Source: Gemmatimonadota bacterium (GTDB lineage: Bacteria > Gemmatimonadota > Gemmatimonadetes > Palauibacterales > KS3-K002). Taken from it: a stretch of 55,153 bases of DNA. Where the stretch lies: NCBI GenBank assembly GCA_020344375.1, contig CP070823.1:1816614-1871766 (forward strand), in the 5' to 3' direction. Every line of letters starts with the position of its first letter. Positions within the stretch are counted from its first letter, which is position 1. A program made the position numbers and the translations under genes. Shown in pieces: positions 1-8,258 of this stretch. Below the pieces are notes generated by a model. That model was given only the letters and a program-made list of their open reading frames with translations. It ran no database searches and was not told the DNA's origin.

Positions 1-318
1 CCGGAAGAGCGCAGCAGTCTGACAGACTTCCCCCGAGATCGGCTAATGCAGGATTACCGGGATGCGATCGAAGGCGCTCAAGAGGGTGATGTCATCGACC
101 CGTTCCGGCTCGAGGTGCCAGGTCTCCCAGGTGTCGGCAAGTGGGTCGTCGCCAAGCTCATCGAAGTGAGCGCGGGAGGCGAGTGGACGCTGGACGACGT
201 AAGGGAACATTTTCGCCTGCAGATTCAGCAGGACAAGACAATTCAGAAGATCGTGGACGATCTACGTGAAGCAACCTTCATCGACGTACGACTAGAAAGC
301 GGCTCTGTTACTGGATAG
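1..318 (+). CDS. Peptidyl-prolyl isomerase (SurA/PpiC-type), C-terminal part only
   Basis: This is the 3' end of a gene whose reading frame is open from the first base of the window, so the start lies outside. The visible 105 residues match the end of a parvulin-type foldase: the pattern around EGDVIDPFRLEVPG, followed by WVVAKLIEVSAGG and a closing helix and strand ending in FIDVRL, is the tail of the PPIase domain and the C-terminal strand of SurA-like periplasmic chaperones. The protein would help outer-membrane proteins fold in the periplasm. It is followed with an 8-base overlap by pdxA, the same surA-pdxA order known from Enterobacteria. The N-terminal signal peptide and chaperone domain cannot be seen, so SurA versus PrsA/PpiD type is undecided. 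Confidence 0.8.
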   Translation, partial: PEERSSLTDFPRDRLMQDYRDAIEGAQEGDVIDPFRLEVPGLPGVGKWVVAKLIEVSAGGEWTLDDVREHFRLQIQQDKTIQKIVDDLREATFIDVRLESGSVTG

Positions 319-1306
319 CGGACTCCAGACAGACGGTGCGAGCGCACGGCGCCCGCGGATCGCGGTCACCCTGGGTGATCCCCGAGGTATCGGTCCCGAA
401 ATCGCCGTCCGTGCCCTGCGCGAGCCGACGCCCATCGACGCGGACATAACCCTCGTGGGCCCGGAAGGACTGCCTCTGACTGAGGGTTTCAAGCTCGTCT
501 CCGTGGGCTGCTGGCAGAGCGAAGGGGACGACGCGGCTGCGGGCCGCATCTCAGCCCGAGCCGTAGAGCAAGCCGTCTCACTCATCAATCTCGGCGCAGT
601 GGACGCGATCGTCACCGCGCCGATCTCCAAGTCCGCTCTGGCCGCGGCTGGATATTCTTGGCCCGGTCACACGGAGATGTTGCGCGATCTGGTGGGCGTG
701 CCGGACACCGCTCTCTGCCTCGCGACTGACCAGACAGCGCTCGGCGCTCCACTCCGGGTGGTCCTGGTCACGGGTCATCTGGCCCTGCGCCAGGTGGCAG
801 AGGCCTATACGGCCGTGCGGCTGGAACGGACCGCCCGTCTGGCCCACCAGGGCCTCAGGCGCTGGTGGGGACTGGAAGAGCCACGCCTCGCCGTTTGCGC
901 GCTCAACCCCCACGCATCGGATGATGGCCTGTTCGGCGACGAAGAGGAACGTGTCTGCGCGCCGACGATCGCGCGGCTGCAGGCTGAGGGGATCGACGTA
1001 CGCGGGCCCTACCCCGCTGACACCGTTTTCCTGCGCGCCATGCAGGGCGAAGCGGATGCCGTTCTCGCGCCCTACCACGACGTGGGCATGACCGCGATCA
1101 AGACCGCGGCCTTCGGTCGAGCAGTCAACGTCACACTGGGGCTGCCCTTTCCCCGCACTTCGCCCGATCACGGCACGGCTTTCGACATCGCCGGGAGCGG
1201 GCGTGCGGATCCGGCGTCGATGCGGGCCGCGCTGCAAGCCGCTTCGACCTTCGCGCGGCGCGCTTTGACGGCACAAAAGAACTCGAATAGATTGCGCAAC
1301 ACATGA
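311..1306 (+). CDS. pdxA: 4-hydroxythreonine-4-phosphate dehydrogenase
   Basis: PdxA oxidises 4-phosphohydroxy-L-threonine in the DXP-dependent pyridoxal phosphate pathway, in the cytoplasm. The family N-terminus appears as VTLGDPRGIGPE, and the three metal-binding histidines are in SWPGHTEML, PYHDVGMTAIK and TSPDHGTAFDIAG. About 331 residues, the usual length. The start is unusual: between the in-frame TAG at 293 and the GDP motif there is no ATG, GTG or TTG. The first ATG (455) would remove the conserved motif. CTG at 311 gives an 8-base overlap (CTGGATAG) with the upstream stop, the geometry used by other genes here; CTG at 305 is the alternative. Product identity is secure, the start codon is inferred. 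Confidence 0.92.
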   Translation: MDSGLQTDGASARRPRIAVTLGDPRGIGPEIAVRALREPTPIDADITLVGPEGLPLTEGFKLVSVGCWQSEGDDAAAGRISARAVEQAVSLINLGAVDAIVTAPISKSALAAAGYSWPGHTEMLRDLVGVPDTALCLATDQTALGAPLRVVLVTGHLALRQVAEAYTAVRLERTARLAHQGLRRWWGLEEPRLAVCALNPHASDDGLFGDEEERVCAPTIARLQAEGIDVRGPYPADTVFLRAMQGEADAVLAPYHDVGMTAIKTAAFGRAVNVTLGLPFPRTSPDHGTAFDIAGSGRADPASMRAALQAASTFARRALTAQKNSNRLRNT

Positions 1307-1352
1307 AGGCAGCCACCCCTGCCTCCCGCTCGACCCCCAGGGATCGGGTCCC

Positions 1353-2036
1353 GTGATAAAGCTCATCAACGTTTACAAGGAGTTCCCGCGCTCCGGGCTC
1401 GCCCTGAAGAACGTCTCTTTCCACCTGCGTAAGGGTGAGTTCGCCTTTCTCACAGGACCCTCCGGCGCGGGTAAGACCACCGTCCTGCAGGTGATTCACA
1501 TGGCCGAACGGCCAACCGACGGCGAGGTTCGAGTCTCAGGCTTCTCCTCAAGACGGATTCGGCGGCGCGACATCCCCAAACTGCGGCGTCGCGTGGGGAT
1601 GGTGTTTCAGAACTTCCGCCTGCTCCGCGACCGCACGACAGCCGAGAACCTGGCTTTCGCCCTCGAGGTCACCGGGGCCCGCCGCAGCGAGATCAAGGGG
1701 AAGGTGCAGCGGCTGCTGGCGCAGGTCGGCCTCGCCGCACGTGCGGGGGCCTACCCCGAAGAACTTTCCGGTGGTGAGCAGCAGCGCATTGCCATCGCGC
1801 GCGCCCTGATACACGACCCCGTCGTTCTGCTTGCTGACGAGCCAATGGGCAATCTCGACGAGCGAGCCGCACGCAGCGTCTTCGAGCTGATACGAGACAT
1901 CAATGCCTCGGGCACGGCGGTCCTGATGGCCACGCACGACCTCGATCTCGTGCGCCGCTATTCCCAGTATCGGGTGATCGAACTCACCGAGGGCGCGATC
2001 GTGTACGACTCGGGCAACTCGGATGGCGTACCATAG
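1353..2036 (+). CDS. ftsE: Cell division ATP-binding protein FtsE
   Basis: ATPase of the FtsEX complex, an ABC-type mechanotransmitter at the division site that activates peptidoglycan hydrolases through EnvC-like partners. The 227-residue protein has Walker A GPSGAGKT near residue 35, the Q-loop in VFQNFRLL, the signature SGGEQQRIAIARAL near 140 and Walker B VVLLADEPMGNLD, then the H-loop ATHDLDL. The start is a GTG. It overlaps ftsX by 14 bases, which argues for translational coupling. Close relatives are LolD/MacB-type ATPases, but the adjacent FtsX and EnvC genes make FtsE the clear call. Confidence 0.96.
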   Translation: MIKLINVYKEFPRSGLALKNVSFHLRKGEFAFLTGPSGAGKTTVLQVIHMAERPTDGEVRVSGFSSRRIRRRDIPKLRRRVGMVFQNFRLLRDRTTAENLAFALEVTGARRSEIKGKVQRLLAQVGLAARAGAYPEELSGGEQQRIAIARALIHDPVVLLADEPMGNLDERAARSVFELIRDINASGTAVLMATHDLDLVRRYSQYRVIELTEGAIVYDSGNSDGVP

Positions 2037-2886
2037 TGTTCGCGAGGCGATAGCCGCGCTCCGCCGCGCGCCTGGGCTCGCCATCCTCTCGGCGACCAGT
2101 ATCGGGCTCAGCCTTTTCGTGCTGGGGATCTTCGGTGTAGTGGCGTACAACCTCGAGGTGACTCTCCAGGCGGTCGAGAGGCGCGTCGAGGTCGTGGCCT
2201 ACCTGCGCGATGATATCTCGGCGGCTCAACTTGAGGTGCTACAGAACGACGTCAGCTCGTTCCCGGAAGTTGAGAACGTCAGTCACGTCTCGAAGTTCGA
2301 GGCGATGCGCAACGCCATACAACAGCTCGAGGAGTTCCACGACGTGTTCACGGACCTCGAGATGAATCCACTACCCGCCTCGCTCGAGGTACAGTTGAGA
2401 CCCGATTTCCGCGATCCGACGTCCGTCGCCCGCGTCGCCGAACTCATTGCGCTCTACCCCTTCGTGGAGGATGTGCGCTACGGCCGTGAGTGGGTCGACA
2501 AGATCTACCAGCTGCGTCGACTCGGCGGCGCCGTCGCCGCCATTCTCGGCATCGCCTTCGCCGTAGTCGCGATTCTGATCATCGGCACGACGGTCCGGAT
2601 GGCTGTGCTGGCGCGGCGCGAGGAGATCGCCATCATGCGCCTGGTCGGCGCCACTGACGGCTTCATCAGGCGCCCCTTCTTGCTCGAAGGCTTCATCACG
2701 GGCCTGGGTGGAGGCCTCCTCGCCCTGCTCCTGACCTATGCCGCCTTCCTGGCTGTGGACGGCTCGCTCATCGACCTGGAGTGGGTGCCGGCCAGTTGGG
2801 CGAGCGGAGGCACCCTGGCAGGTGGCCTTCTGGGGCTCGCCGCCAGCGGTGCCGCCCTCCGGCGCCACCTGACCACGTATGGGTAG
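2023..2886 (+). CDS. ftsX: Cell division protein FtsX
   Basis: Membrane partner of FtsE. The 287-residue protein has one transmembrane segment near residues 20-42 (GLAILSATSIGLSLFVLGIF), an extracytoplasmic domain of about 130 residues that begins with VEVVAYLRDDIS and would contact EnvC, and three further transmembrane segments from about residue 165 to the end, as in all FtsX proteins. Its ATG lies inside the end of ftsE (14-base overlap) and its stop overlaps the start of envC by 8 bases, so the three are expressed as a unit. Confidence 0.95.
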   Translation: MAYHSVREAIAALRRAPGLAILSATSIGLSLFVLGIFGVVAYNLEVTLQAVERRVEVVAYLRDDISAAQLEVLQNDVSSFPEVENVSHVSKFEAMRNAIQQLEEFHDVFTDLEMNPLPASLEVQLRPDFRDPTSVARVAELIALYPFVEDVRYGREWVDKIYQLRRLGGAVAAILGIAFAVVAILIIGTTVRMAVLARREEIAIMRLVGATDGFIRRPFLLEGFITGLGGGLLALLLTYAAFLAVDGSLIDLEWVPASWASGGTLAGGLLGLAASGAALRRHLTTYG

Positions 2887-4093
2887 GCTCGCGGTCTCCG
2901 CTCGTGGCGCCACGCCGCTCGCTCTCCTGGCGACGCTGTGCCTCGCCGCAGCGCTCGCGGCCCAGGATCCGATCGAGCCTCTCGAGGAACAGATACGCCT
3001 CAGCCGCCAGCGCCTGGCGCAGATTCGCGAGGAGCAGCGGCGCCTCCGCTCGGATATGGATGCCTTGTCCGCCCAGGTCCACGATGTGCGGGCCGAGCTG
3101 GAGAATCTCAACCTCCAGGCGAGGAACCAGGAAGCGCTGCTGCGCGAGATGGACCATCAGCTTGTCATCCGCGACCAACGGGCGGCCACGACGACGGCGG
3201 ACCTTTTGCGCACGCAGGATCAGTTGGTGGAAAAGAGAGTCCTGTTTGCCCGCCGGGCACGCGATCTCTACAAGCGCGGACCGCTTGGGAACGTGCAGAT
3301 CTTGTTGGCGGCGGAGAGTTTCTCGGATCTCATTAACCGCTGGCAGTACCTGTACCTCGTCGCGCTCCACGACCGGATGCTCGTCCGCCAGATTCAGGAG
3401 CTAAAGAACTTGCTGGAGTCGCAGCACGACAAGCTGCGCCAGGAGGTTGAAGGCCTGCGGGAGGTCCGCGACGAGAAGGTCCGCGAGATTCAGGATCTGT
3501 ATCACCTGGAGCGTGAACGCACACGACGCCTGAGAGCCGTTCGCGGTCTGCAGGTGACAACAGAGCGCCGATTGGAAGAGCTGGAACGAGACGAGCGCGA
3601 GCTCACCGGCCTGGTCGATCGACTGGAGCGGGAGCGTGAAGCGGCGGAAGCGCTCGCCGCCACGGGTCCCACCCGGGGGACGCTGACGCCGGCCGAGATG
3701 GGGCAACTGGACTGGCCCGTCGAGGGGCGAGTCATCTACGGCTATGGCCAGCAGCGCAACAGCGACGGCACCGTCATCCTCAGGAACGGTATCGGCATCG
3801 CGGCTGCGGAAGGGACACCGGTCAAGGCGGTGGCCGGCGGGACCGTCGTCTTCGCACAGCCCTACCTCGGCTACGGGCCCTCCGTCATCCTGAGCCACGG
3901 CGGCGGATACTACTCCGTGTACCTTTACCTCTCCGAGATCCTGGTCACTCAGGGTTCGCGCGCAGCCATGGGCCAGGTCATTGGGCGAGTCGGCGGAGCG
4001 GGTACACCGGAGGGCCCGCACCTCCAGTTCCAAATCCGTGGTAACCGTCGGGCGATCGACCCGCTACCCTGGCTGCGGAGGCGGCGTGGCTGA
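2879..4093 (+). CDS. envC: Murein hydrolase activator EnvC-like (degenerate LytM/M23)
   Basis: Periplasmic coiled-coil protein that links FtsEX to cell-wall amidases. Residues 1-28 form a signal peptide ending ALAAQ; residues about 30-265 are a long coiled coil rich in Glu, Arg, Leu and Gln; residues about 280-404 are a LytM/M23 domain. The catalytic residues are missing: the usual HxGxD is RNGIGIAA, the usual YxHLS is VYLYLS, and only the final PHLQFQIRG resembles the last motif. This matches EnvC, whose LytM domain binds and activates amidases rather than cutting peptidoglycan. It overlaps ftsX and holB by 8 bases each (ATGGGTAG and GTGGCTGA). No AmiA/B-type amidase is in the window. Confidence 0.92.
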   Translation: MGRLAVSARGATPLALLATLCLAAALAAQDPIEPLEEQIRLSRQRLAQIREEQRRLRSDMDALSAQVHDVRAELENLNLQARNQEALLREMDHQLVIRDQRAATTTADLLRTQDQLVEKRVLFARRARDLYKRGPLGNVQILLAAESFSDLINRWQYLYLVALHDRMLVRQIQELKNLLESQHDKLRQEVEGLREVRDEKVREIQDLYHLERERTRRLRAVRGLQVTTERRLEELERDERELTGLVDRLEREREAAEALAATGPTRGTLTPAEMGQLDWPVEGRVIYGYGQQRNSDGTVILRNGIGIAAAEGTPVKAVAGGTVVFAQPYLGYGPSVILSHGGGYYSVYLYLSEILVTQGSRAAMGQVIGRVGGAGTPEGPHLQFQIRGNRRAIDPLPWLRRRRG

Positions 4094-5246
4094 GCTCGGC
4101 TACCTCACCGTTATCGGCCATGAGGACGTCCGACTGCGCCTCTCGCGCGCCGCCGAGCTGGGTCGGCTACCCCAATCGCTCCTCCTCTACGGTCCCCGCG
4201 GAGTCGGAAAGCAGAGACTGGCGCTCTGGACAGCCGCCATGCTCAACTGCACGGGTGGCTCGCCCCGCCCGTGCGGCGGCTGCCGCGCCTGCCGGCTCGC
4301 GGCTCGTCTCGAGCACCCGGACATTCATTGGTTCTTCCCGCTTCCCCGCCCGAAGCGGGTATCCAGCCCTGATCAGCTCGAACAGAAGCTGGAAGACTAC
4401 CGGGCCGAGCTACTGGAGGAACGGCGAACGAACCGGCTGTACCATGAGGAGGAAGAGGGCGCTACCGGTATCTACGTCGCCGCGGTGCGGACCATGCGCC
4501 GACTCGCCTACAAGGCGCCGGCGATGGGGCCGGTCAAGGTGCTCCTCATCGGGCAGGCGGAGGCGCTGGTGCCGCAGCTGGGAAACCCGGAGGCCGCCAA
4601 CGCCCTGCTCAAGCTGCTGGAAGAGCCGCCCGCCGATACCACGCTCATCCTCACCAGCGATGTTCCCGGCGCTCTGCTCCCGACCATCCGCTCCCGCGTG
4701 CAGGCTGTGCGTGTGCATCCGCTGCCGACGCGACAGGTTGCCGAGTTCCTGACATCAGAGCTTGACGCAACGGCCGCCGACGCCCGTCGCTTGGCCAGCC
4801 TCAGCAGCGGCTCCATTGGCAGGGCCCTTCAACTCCTGGATGAAGCCCGCGACAACTTACAGGAGGGCGGCATCGCTCTGGTGCGCGCGCTCCTCGATGG
4901 CGGCCCGGCCGCGCGCCTTGCCGCAGCCCACGCCTATCGCTCCTTCGGAGCGCGCGGCGCCTTCGGCCGGGTCCTGAGCGAGACCCGCAGCCTGCTGCGC
5001 GACCTCCTCGCCGTCGCCGCTGGCGCGGACAGCGCTGCCGCGGACCCGGAGCTGGTCGCCTCGCTGGGTAGCACAGCCTCGAGCCCCGAGCAGATCATCA
5101 GCGCCCTCGCAGCCGTGGATGAAGCCCGGGAGCTCGCCGATCGTAACGTCAACCCGCAGCTCATAGTCGTGAACCTTCTGTGTCGGGCGAGCCTCGCACC
5201 CGGCACAGCGCCTATCGGCTCCAGCGCCCTGGAAGGACGCCGCTAG
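4086..5246 (+). CDS. holB: DNA polymerase III delta-prime subunit
   Basis: Clamp-loader subunit of the replicative polymerase. The 386-residue protein has an AAA+ fold with a P-loop-like GPRGVGKQ near residue 36, a zinc module C-x7-C-x2-C-x2-C (starting LNCTGG, ending CGGCRAC), the ALLKLLEEPP stretch, and the LTSDVPGALLPTIRSR sensor-1 region. GTG at 4086 is chosen because it gives VAELGYLTVIGHEDV, the usual short lead-in, and overlaps the envC stop by 8 bases. The last Lys of the P-loop is present but the following Thr is Gln, typical of delta-prime, which does not need to hydrolyse ATP. DnaX (tau/gamma) is less likely because there is no C-terminal extension. Confidence 0.88.
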   Translation: MAELGYLTVIGHEDVRLRLSRAAELGRLPQSLLLYGPRGVGKQRLALWTAAMLNCTGGSPRPCGGCRACRLAARLEHPDIHWFFPLPRPKRVSSPDQLEQKLEDYRAELLEERRTNRLYHEEEEGATGIYVAAVRTMRRLAYKAPAMGPVKVLLIGQAEALVPQLGNPEAANALLKLLEEPPADTTLILTSDVPGALLPTIRSRVQAVRVHPLPTRQVAEFLTSELDATAADARRLASLSSGSIGRALQLLDEARDNLQEGGIALVRALLDGGPAARLAAAHAYRSFGARGAFGRVLSETRSLLRDLLAVAAGADSAAADPELVASLGSTASSPEQIISALAAVDEARELADRNVNPQLIVVNLLCRASLAPGTAPIGSSALEGRR

Positions 5247-5248
5247 AA

Positions 5249-5743
5249 ATGGCGGAGAGAAAGCCGAAACTAAGCCATGTCGACGCGCACGGCAGGGTAC
5301 AGATGGTCGATGTAGGAGGGAAAGAGCCAACCCGGCGGACCGCCTGCGCCGAAGGTTGGATATGCATGCAACCTGCAACGCTGGCGGCGATTCGCCAGAA
5401 CGCCGTCGAGAAGGGCGACGTGCTCGCCGTCGCTCAGATCGCCGGTATCACCGCTGGTAAACGAGCCGCCGAGTGGATCCCACTTTGCCACCCTCTACAG
5501 ATCGACCTGATTGATGTATCTTTGACGCTGGAAGAAGACCTTCCAGGCGTGAGGATCGAGGCCCGGGCCGGGGTCACTGGCCGGACCGGTGCCGAAATGG
5601 AAGCGCTGGTGGCTGTCAGCGCTGCTTTGCTCACCGTCTACGACATGTGCAAGGCCCTCGACCGCACGATGGAGATCAGCGCCATCCGACTGGTCGAGAA
5701 GCGCGGCGGCCGGAGTGGAACCTGGCAACGGCACGCGACGTAG
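5249..5743 (+). CDS. moaC: Cyclic pyranopterin monophosphate synthase MoaC
   Basis: Second step of molybdenum cofactor biosynthesis, converting the MoaA product into cyclic pyranopterin monophosphate. The 164-residue protein has SHVDAHGRVQMVDV at the start, the conserved PLCHPLQ and the catalytic region TVYDMCKALDR with the Asp and Lys of the active site. ATG 5249 follows a GGAAGGA ribosome site and lies two bases after the holB stop. It is the last gene of the left-hand operon. No other moa/moe gene is in the window. Confidence 0.95.
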   Translation: MAERKPKLSHVDAHGRVQMVDVGGKEPTRRTACAEGWICMQPATLAAIRQNAVEKGDVLAVAQIAGITAGKRAAEWIPLCHPLQIDLIDVSLTLEEDLPGVRIEARAGVTGRTGAEMEALVAVSAALLTVYDMCKALDRTMEISAIRLVEKRGGRSGTWQRHAT

Positions 5744-6032
5744 ATAGGACGAGTCGCCGAAGCGAGGTGCGCAGCGCAATGGTGGTGGTGGAAGCGGACG
5801 TGGTGTGGGCCAAAGCTGTAGGATTTCCTACGATCTTCCAGTGCCCGCCTTTGGCCCGGCTGAAGGCAATGCTCGGGCAGTCGTTCCGGGACAGAGTTGA
5901 GCGTCGGAGGGAGACGCGAGCGCCCTTCAGCCGAGTGGAGTCCCACGCAGAAACCGGAACCGTAGCCAAGCCGTAAGGGTTCAGGGGCCTGAGGGCAGCG
6001 CAGCCGAGTGCTGCGCCGCGTGTGGAGGGGCG
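5744..6032 (+). other. 289-base intergenic region before the transglycosylase gene
   Basis: No convincing gene. It holds a short inverted repeat GTAGGATTTCCTAC near 5819 and a six-pair hairpin GCGCAG/CTGCGC near 5997-6015, with no T-tract after either. An open frame of 65 codons from ATG 5779 has no ribosome site and no recognisable similarity. The length and the hairpins would fit a structured 5' leader for the downstream cell-wall gene, but I could not match it to a known riboswitch consensus by eye. Confidence 0.3.
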
Positions 6033-6749
6033 ATGGCGGTGGAACGAATGGGCCAGGATAGGAGAGGTATGCGAAATCATACATCGACGTGGCAAAACGA
6101 GGCTGTCCCGGTGAGGTGGCCGCTCAACTACGCCAGGTTGGCGGCTGTGCCGTTACCCGTCTGGGCGCTCGTGCTGATCGCGACCGTGTTTGGTACAGCC
6201 GGCGTGCTGGACGTGGCGCCCGAGATGAGCAACCCGGCAGCGGTGCAATTGGGCTCCGAGCTTGCGGTCCTTACTGGCGAGGTGCGGGGGCTTCGGAGCG
6301 AGCTGGAACTCAGCGGTCTCGAGATGGAGCGCTTGGAGCAGATCCAGCGCTACTCGAGCGAGTTCGGGATTCCGGCCGACCGAGCCATGCAGGTCTATGA
6401 CATCGCCCTGGCAGAGGATGTGAATCCCGAGCTTGCGTTCAACCTCGTCAGGGTGGAGAGCGGTTTCCGTCGCACGGCGGTGAGTTCCGCGGGCGCGATC
6501 GGTTACACGCAGATCCGTCCGAGCACGGCGCGCTGGCTCGATGCAACGGTCGAGGCAAGAGACCTGTTCGATACGGAGATAAACCTGCACCTAGGGTTCC
6601 GCTATTTCCGCTATCTCCTCGACGAATACAACGGTGACACCCGTCTGGCGCTGCTCGCGTATAACCGCGGTCCCGGTCGTGTCGGTGATCTGCTGACGTT
6701 GGGCATCGATCCCGCGAACGGGTATGCGAAGGCGGTGCTGGGTGAGTAG
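6033..6749 (+). CDS. Membrane-anchored lytic transglycosylase (SLT domain)
   Basis: Cleaves the glycan strands of peptidoglycan with formation of 1,6-anhydroMurNAc. A hydrophobic segment near residues 40-60 (LPVWALVLIATVFGTAGVL) anchors the protein; a short coiled stretch follows, and residues about 115-235 form an SLT lysozyme-like domain. The catalytic Glu is in RVESGFRR, followed by GAIGYTQIRPSTA and LALLAYNRGPGRV, the standard motifs. 238 residues from ATG 6033; ATG 6069, just after GGAGAGG, is an equally good start. The gene ends at a strong bidirectional terminator shared with the convergent mltD-like gene. Confidence 0.88.
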   Translation: MAVERMGQDRRGMRNHTSTWQNEAVPVRWPLNYARLAAVPLPVWALVLIATVFGTAGVLDVAPEMSNPAAVQLGSELAVLTGEVRGLRSELELSGLEMERLEQIQRYSSEFGIPADRAMQVYDIALAEDVNPELAFNLVRVESGFRRTAVSSAGAIGYTQIRPSTARWLDATVEARDLFDTEINLHLGFRYFRYLLDEYNGDTRLALLAYNRGPGRVGDLLTLGIDPANGYAKAVLGE

Positions 6750-6772
6750 AGCGAAGAGAAGAACGCAGGCAA

Positions 6773-6805
6773 CCAAGGGGCCGGATCGCAGATCCGGCCC
6801 CTTGG
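6773..6805. terminator. Bidirectional terminator between convergent genes
   Basis: A perfect 15-base-pair inverted repeat (CCAAGGGGCCGGATC, three-base loop GCA, GATCCGGCCCCTTGG) fills the 66-base gap between two convergent transglycosylase genes. There is only a short T-rich stretch on either side, but the stem is very strong and its position is right for stopping transcription from both directions. Confidence 0.85.
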
Positions 6806-6815
6806 CTTTGCCCCA

Positions 6816-8258
6816 TCAGTTGTCCGGCCCCACGTAAATCCTGACTTCGTCTCCCGGATGAATCAGGCTGCTGGTCAGCCCATTCCATCGCATCAGATCC
6901 CGCGGAGTGACGTCGTAGCGCTGGGCGATTACCCAGAGACTGTCACCGTTCTGGACACGGTAGGTGATATAGGGCCCATCCGGCCGCTGCGGCAGGACTG
7001 TCCGGGCAGTCCTTGGGCTCAGTCGGGGCGCTGAAGTGAACCGAGGCAGCCTCCCCGCCCTGGGAATGATGAGGCGCTGGCCGACCTGTAGACGCCGCGG
7101 GTTGACGCCCCCGTTTGCCGCTCGAATCGCCGACACGCTCACGCCATAGGCCTGAGCGATCTCGCTCAGCGTATCCCCACGCCGCACCACGTGCTGCACC
7201 CAAGTGACCCGCTCGGACGGCGCAACGGTCGCGTAGTTGACCGCGAACAGGTGACTGCGGCCGGGTGGCACACGCAGCGAATGGCGCTGGCCCGGTGGGG
7301 TAACGCCGCGCAGAATCTGCGGATTCAGCTCCATCAGTTCGGCGACGGACACGCCGCAAGCATCTGCGATCACATCCAGACTCGTCGCATCGGGCACCTG
7401 GACGACATCGTAGGCCAAGGGCAGCTGCTGCTCGATCTCCACGAAGCCGAAATGTTCCGGCTGTTTCGCGATCAATGCCGCGGCGATGAGCTTCGGGACG
7501 TAGTTGCGCGTCTCCCTCCGCAGGTAGCGGCGCTGGGACAGCGTCCAGAAGTCGTCGCTGCCGGATCGGCTGATCGAGCGACGCACACGGGTCGCGCCGC
7601 CGTTGTACGCCGCCGCTGCCAGGTACCACGAGCCGAACTCCTCGTACAGGTCTCTCAGGTGGGCAGCAGCCGCCTTCGTGGCAAGAATCGGATCGCGTCG
7701 TTCATCGACCCAATAAGAGATCTGCAAGCCGTAGCGCCGCGCCGTGCTCGAAATGAACTGCCAAAGGCCAACTGCGCGTGCCCGGCTATAGGCCCGCGGG
7801 CTGAAGCCGCTTTCGATCAGTGAGATATAGACCAGATCCTCCGGCAGACCCGCGTCGCGAAACATCGCGCGCATCATCGATTCGTACCTGCCGGCGCGAG
7901 ACAGATAGATAGCGAAGTTCCCACGCCCGTCCGTCTGGAAATACTCGAGCCAGCGCTCGACCGATTCGTTGATCGTGATCGGGATATCCCAACTCGGACC
8001 CTCTGACTCGAGTTCCCGAGCATCCTGCTCGCCGAACATCTCGCGCACTTCCGCCTCGACTTCGGCGTCCGTCGCAGCCGTCACGCTCTCCACGACCTGA
8101 GCCAGGAGTGTGCCAACGCTATCCTCTACCGAGGTCAGGTCGGCTTCACCCTCCCAGCCGGCAGGCACCGGCTCAGCGGCAGGGCGTCTCGTCGCACACC
8201 CGACCGCCAGCGCCGTGGTCGCTGCGATCCCGATGGTCAGCCGGGTTGCCCGATTCAT
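6816..8258 (-). CDS. mltD: MltD-like lytic transglycosylase lipoprotein with LysM repeats
   Basis: Peptidoglycan hydrolase attached to the envelope by lipid. The 480-residue protein begins with a lipoprotein signal (lipobox LAVGC near residue 20). The SLT domain spans about residues 110-260, with the catalytic Glu in [12 protein letters not shown], then [14 protein letters not shown] and AAYNGG. Three LysM-type modules follow: a divergent one near 285-335, [19 protein letters not shown] near 358, and [18 protein letters not shown] near 431; they bind GlcNAc-containing glycan. Its ATG overlaps the aminotransferase stop by four bases (ATGA). Confidence 0.93.
   Translation of the reverse strand: MNRATRLTIGIAATTALAVGCATRRPAAEPVPAGWEGEADLTSVEDSVGTLLAQVVESVTAATDAEVEAEVREMFGEQDARELESEGPSWDIPITINESVERWLEYFQTDGRGNFAIYLSRAGRYESMMRAMFRDAGLPEDLVYISLIESGFSPRAYSRARAVGLWQFISSTARRYGLQISYWVDERRDPILATKAAAAHLRDLYEEFGSWYLAAAAYNGGATRVRRSISRSGSDDFWTLSQRRYLRRETRNYVPKLIAAALIAKQPEHFGFVEIEQQLPLAYDVVQVPDATSLDVIADACGVSVAELMELNPQILRGVTPPGQRHSLRVPPGRSHLFAVNYATVAPSERVTWVQHVVRRGDTLSEIAQAYGVSVSAIRAANGGVNPRRLQVGQRLIIPRAGRLPRFTSAPRLSPRTARTVLPQRPDGPYITYRVQNGDSLWVIAQRYDVTPRDLMRWNGLTSSLIHPGDEVRIYVGPDN

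Noticed and set aside
578-1369. A 263-codon minus-strand frame opposite pdxA
   Set aside because: Shadow of a clear gene; long antisense frames are expected at this GC content.
5779-5976. A 65-codon reading frame before the transglycosylase gene
   Set aside because: No ribosome site and no recognisable similarity; composition gives no support beyond chance in high-GC DNA.
5744-6032. c-di-AMP (ydaO) riboswitch before the transglycosylase
   Set aside because: The conserved core blocks could not be located by eye; only generic hairpins are seen.
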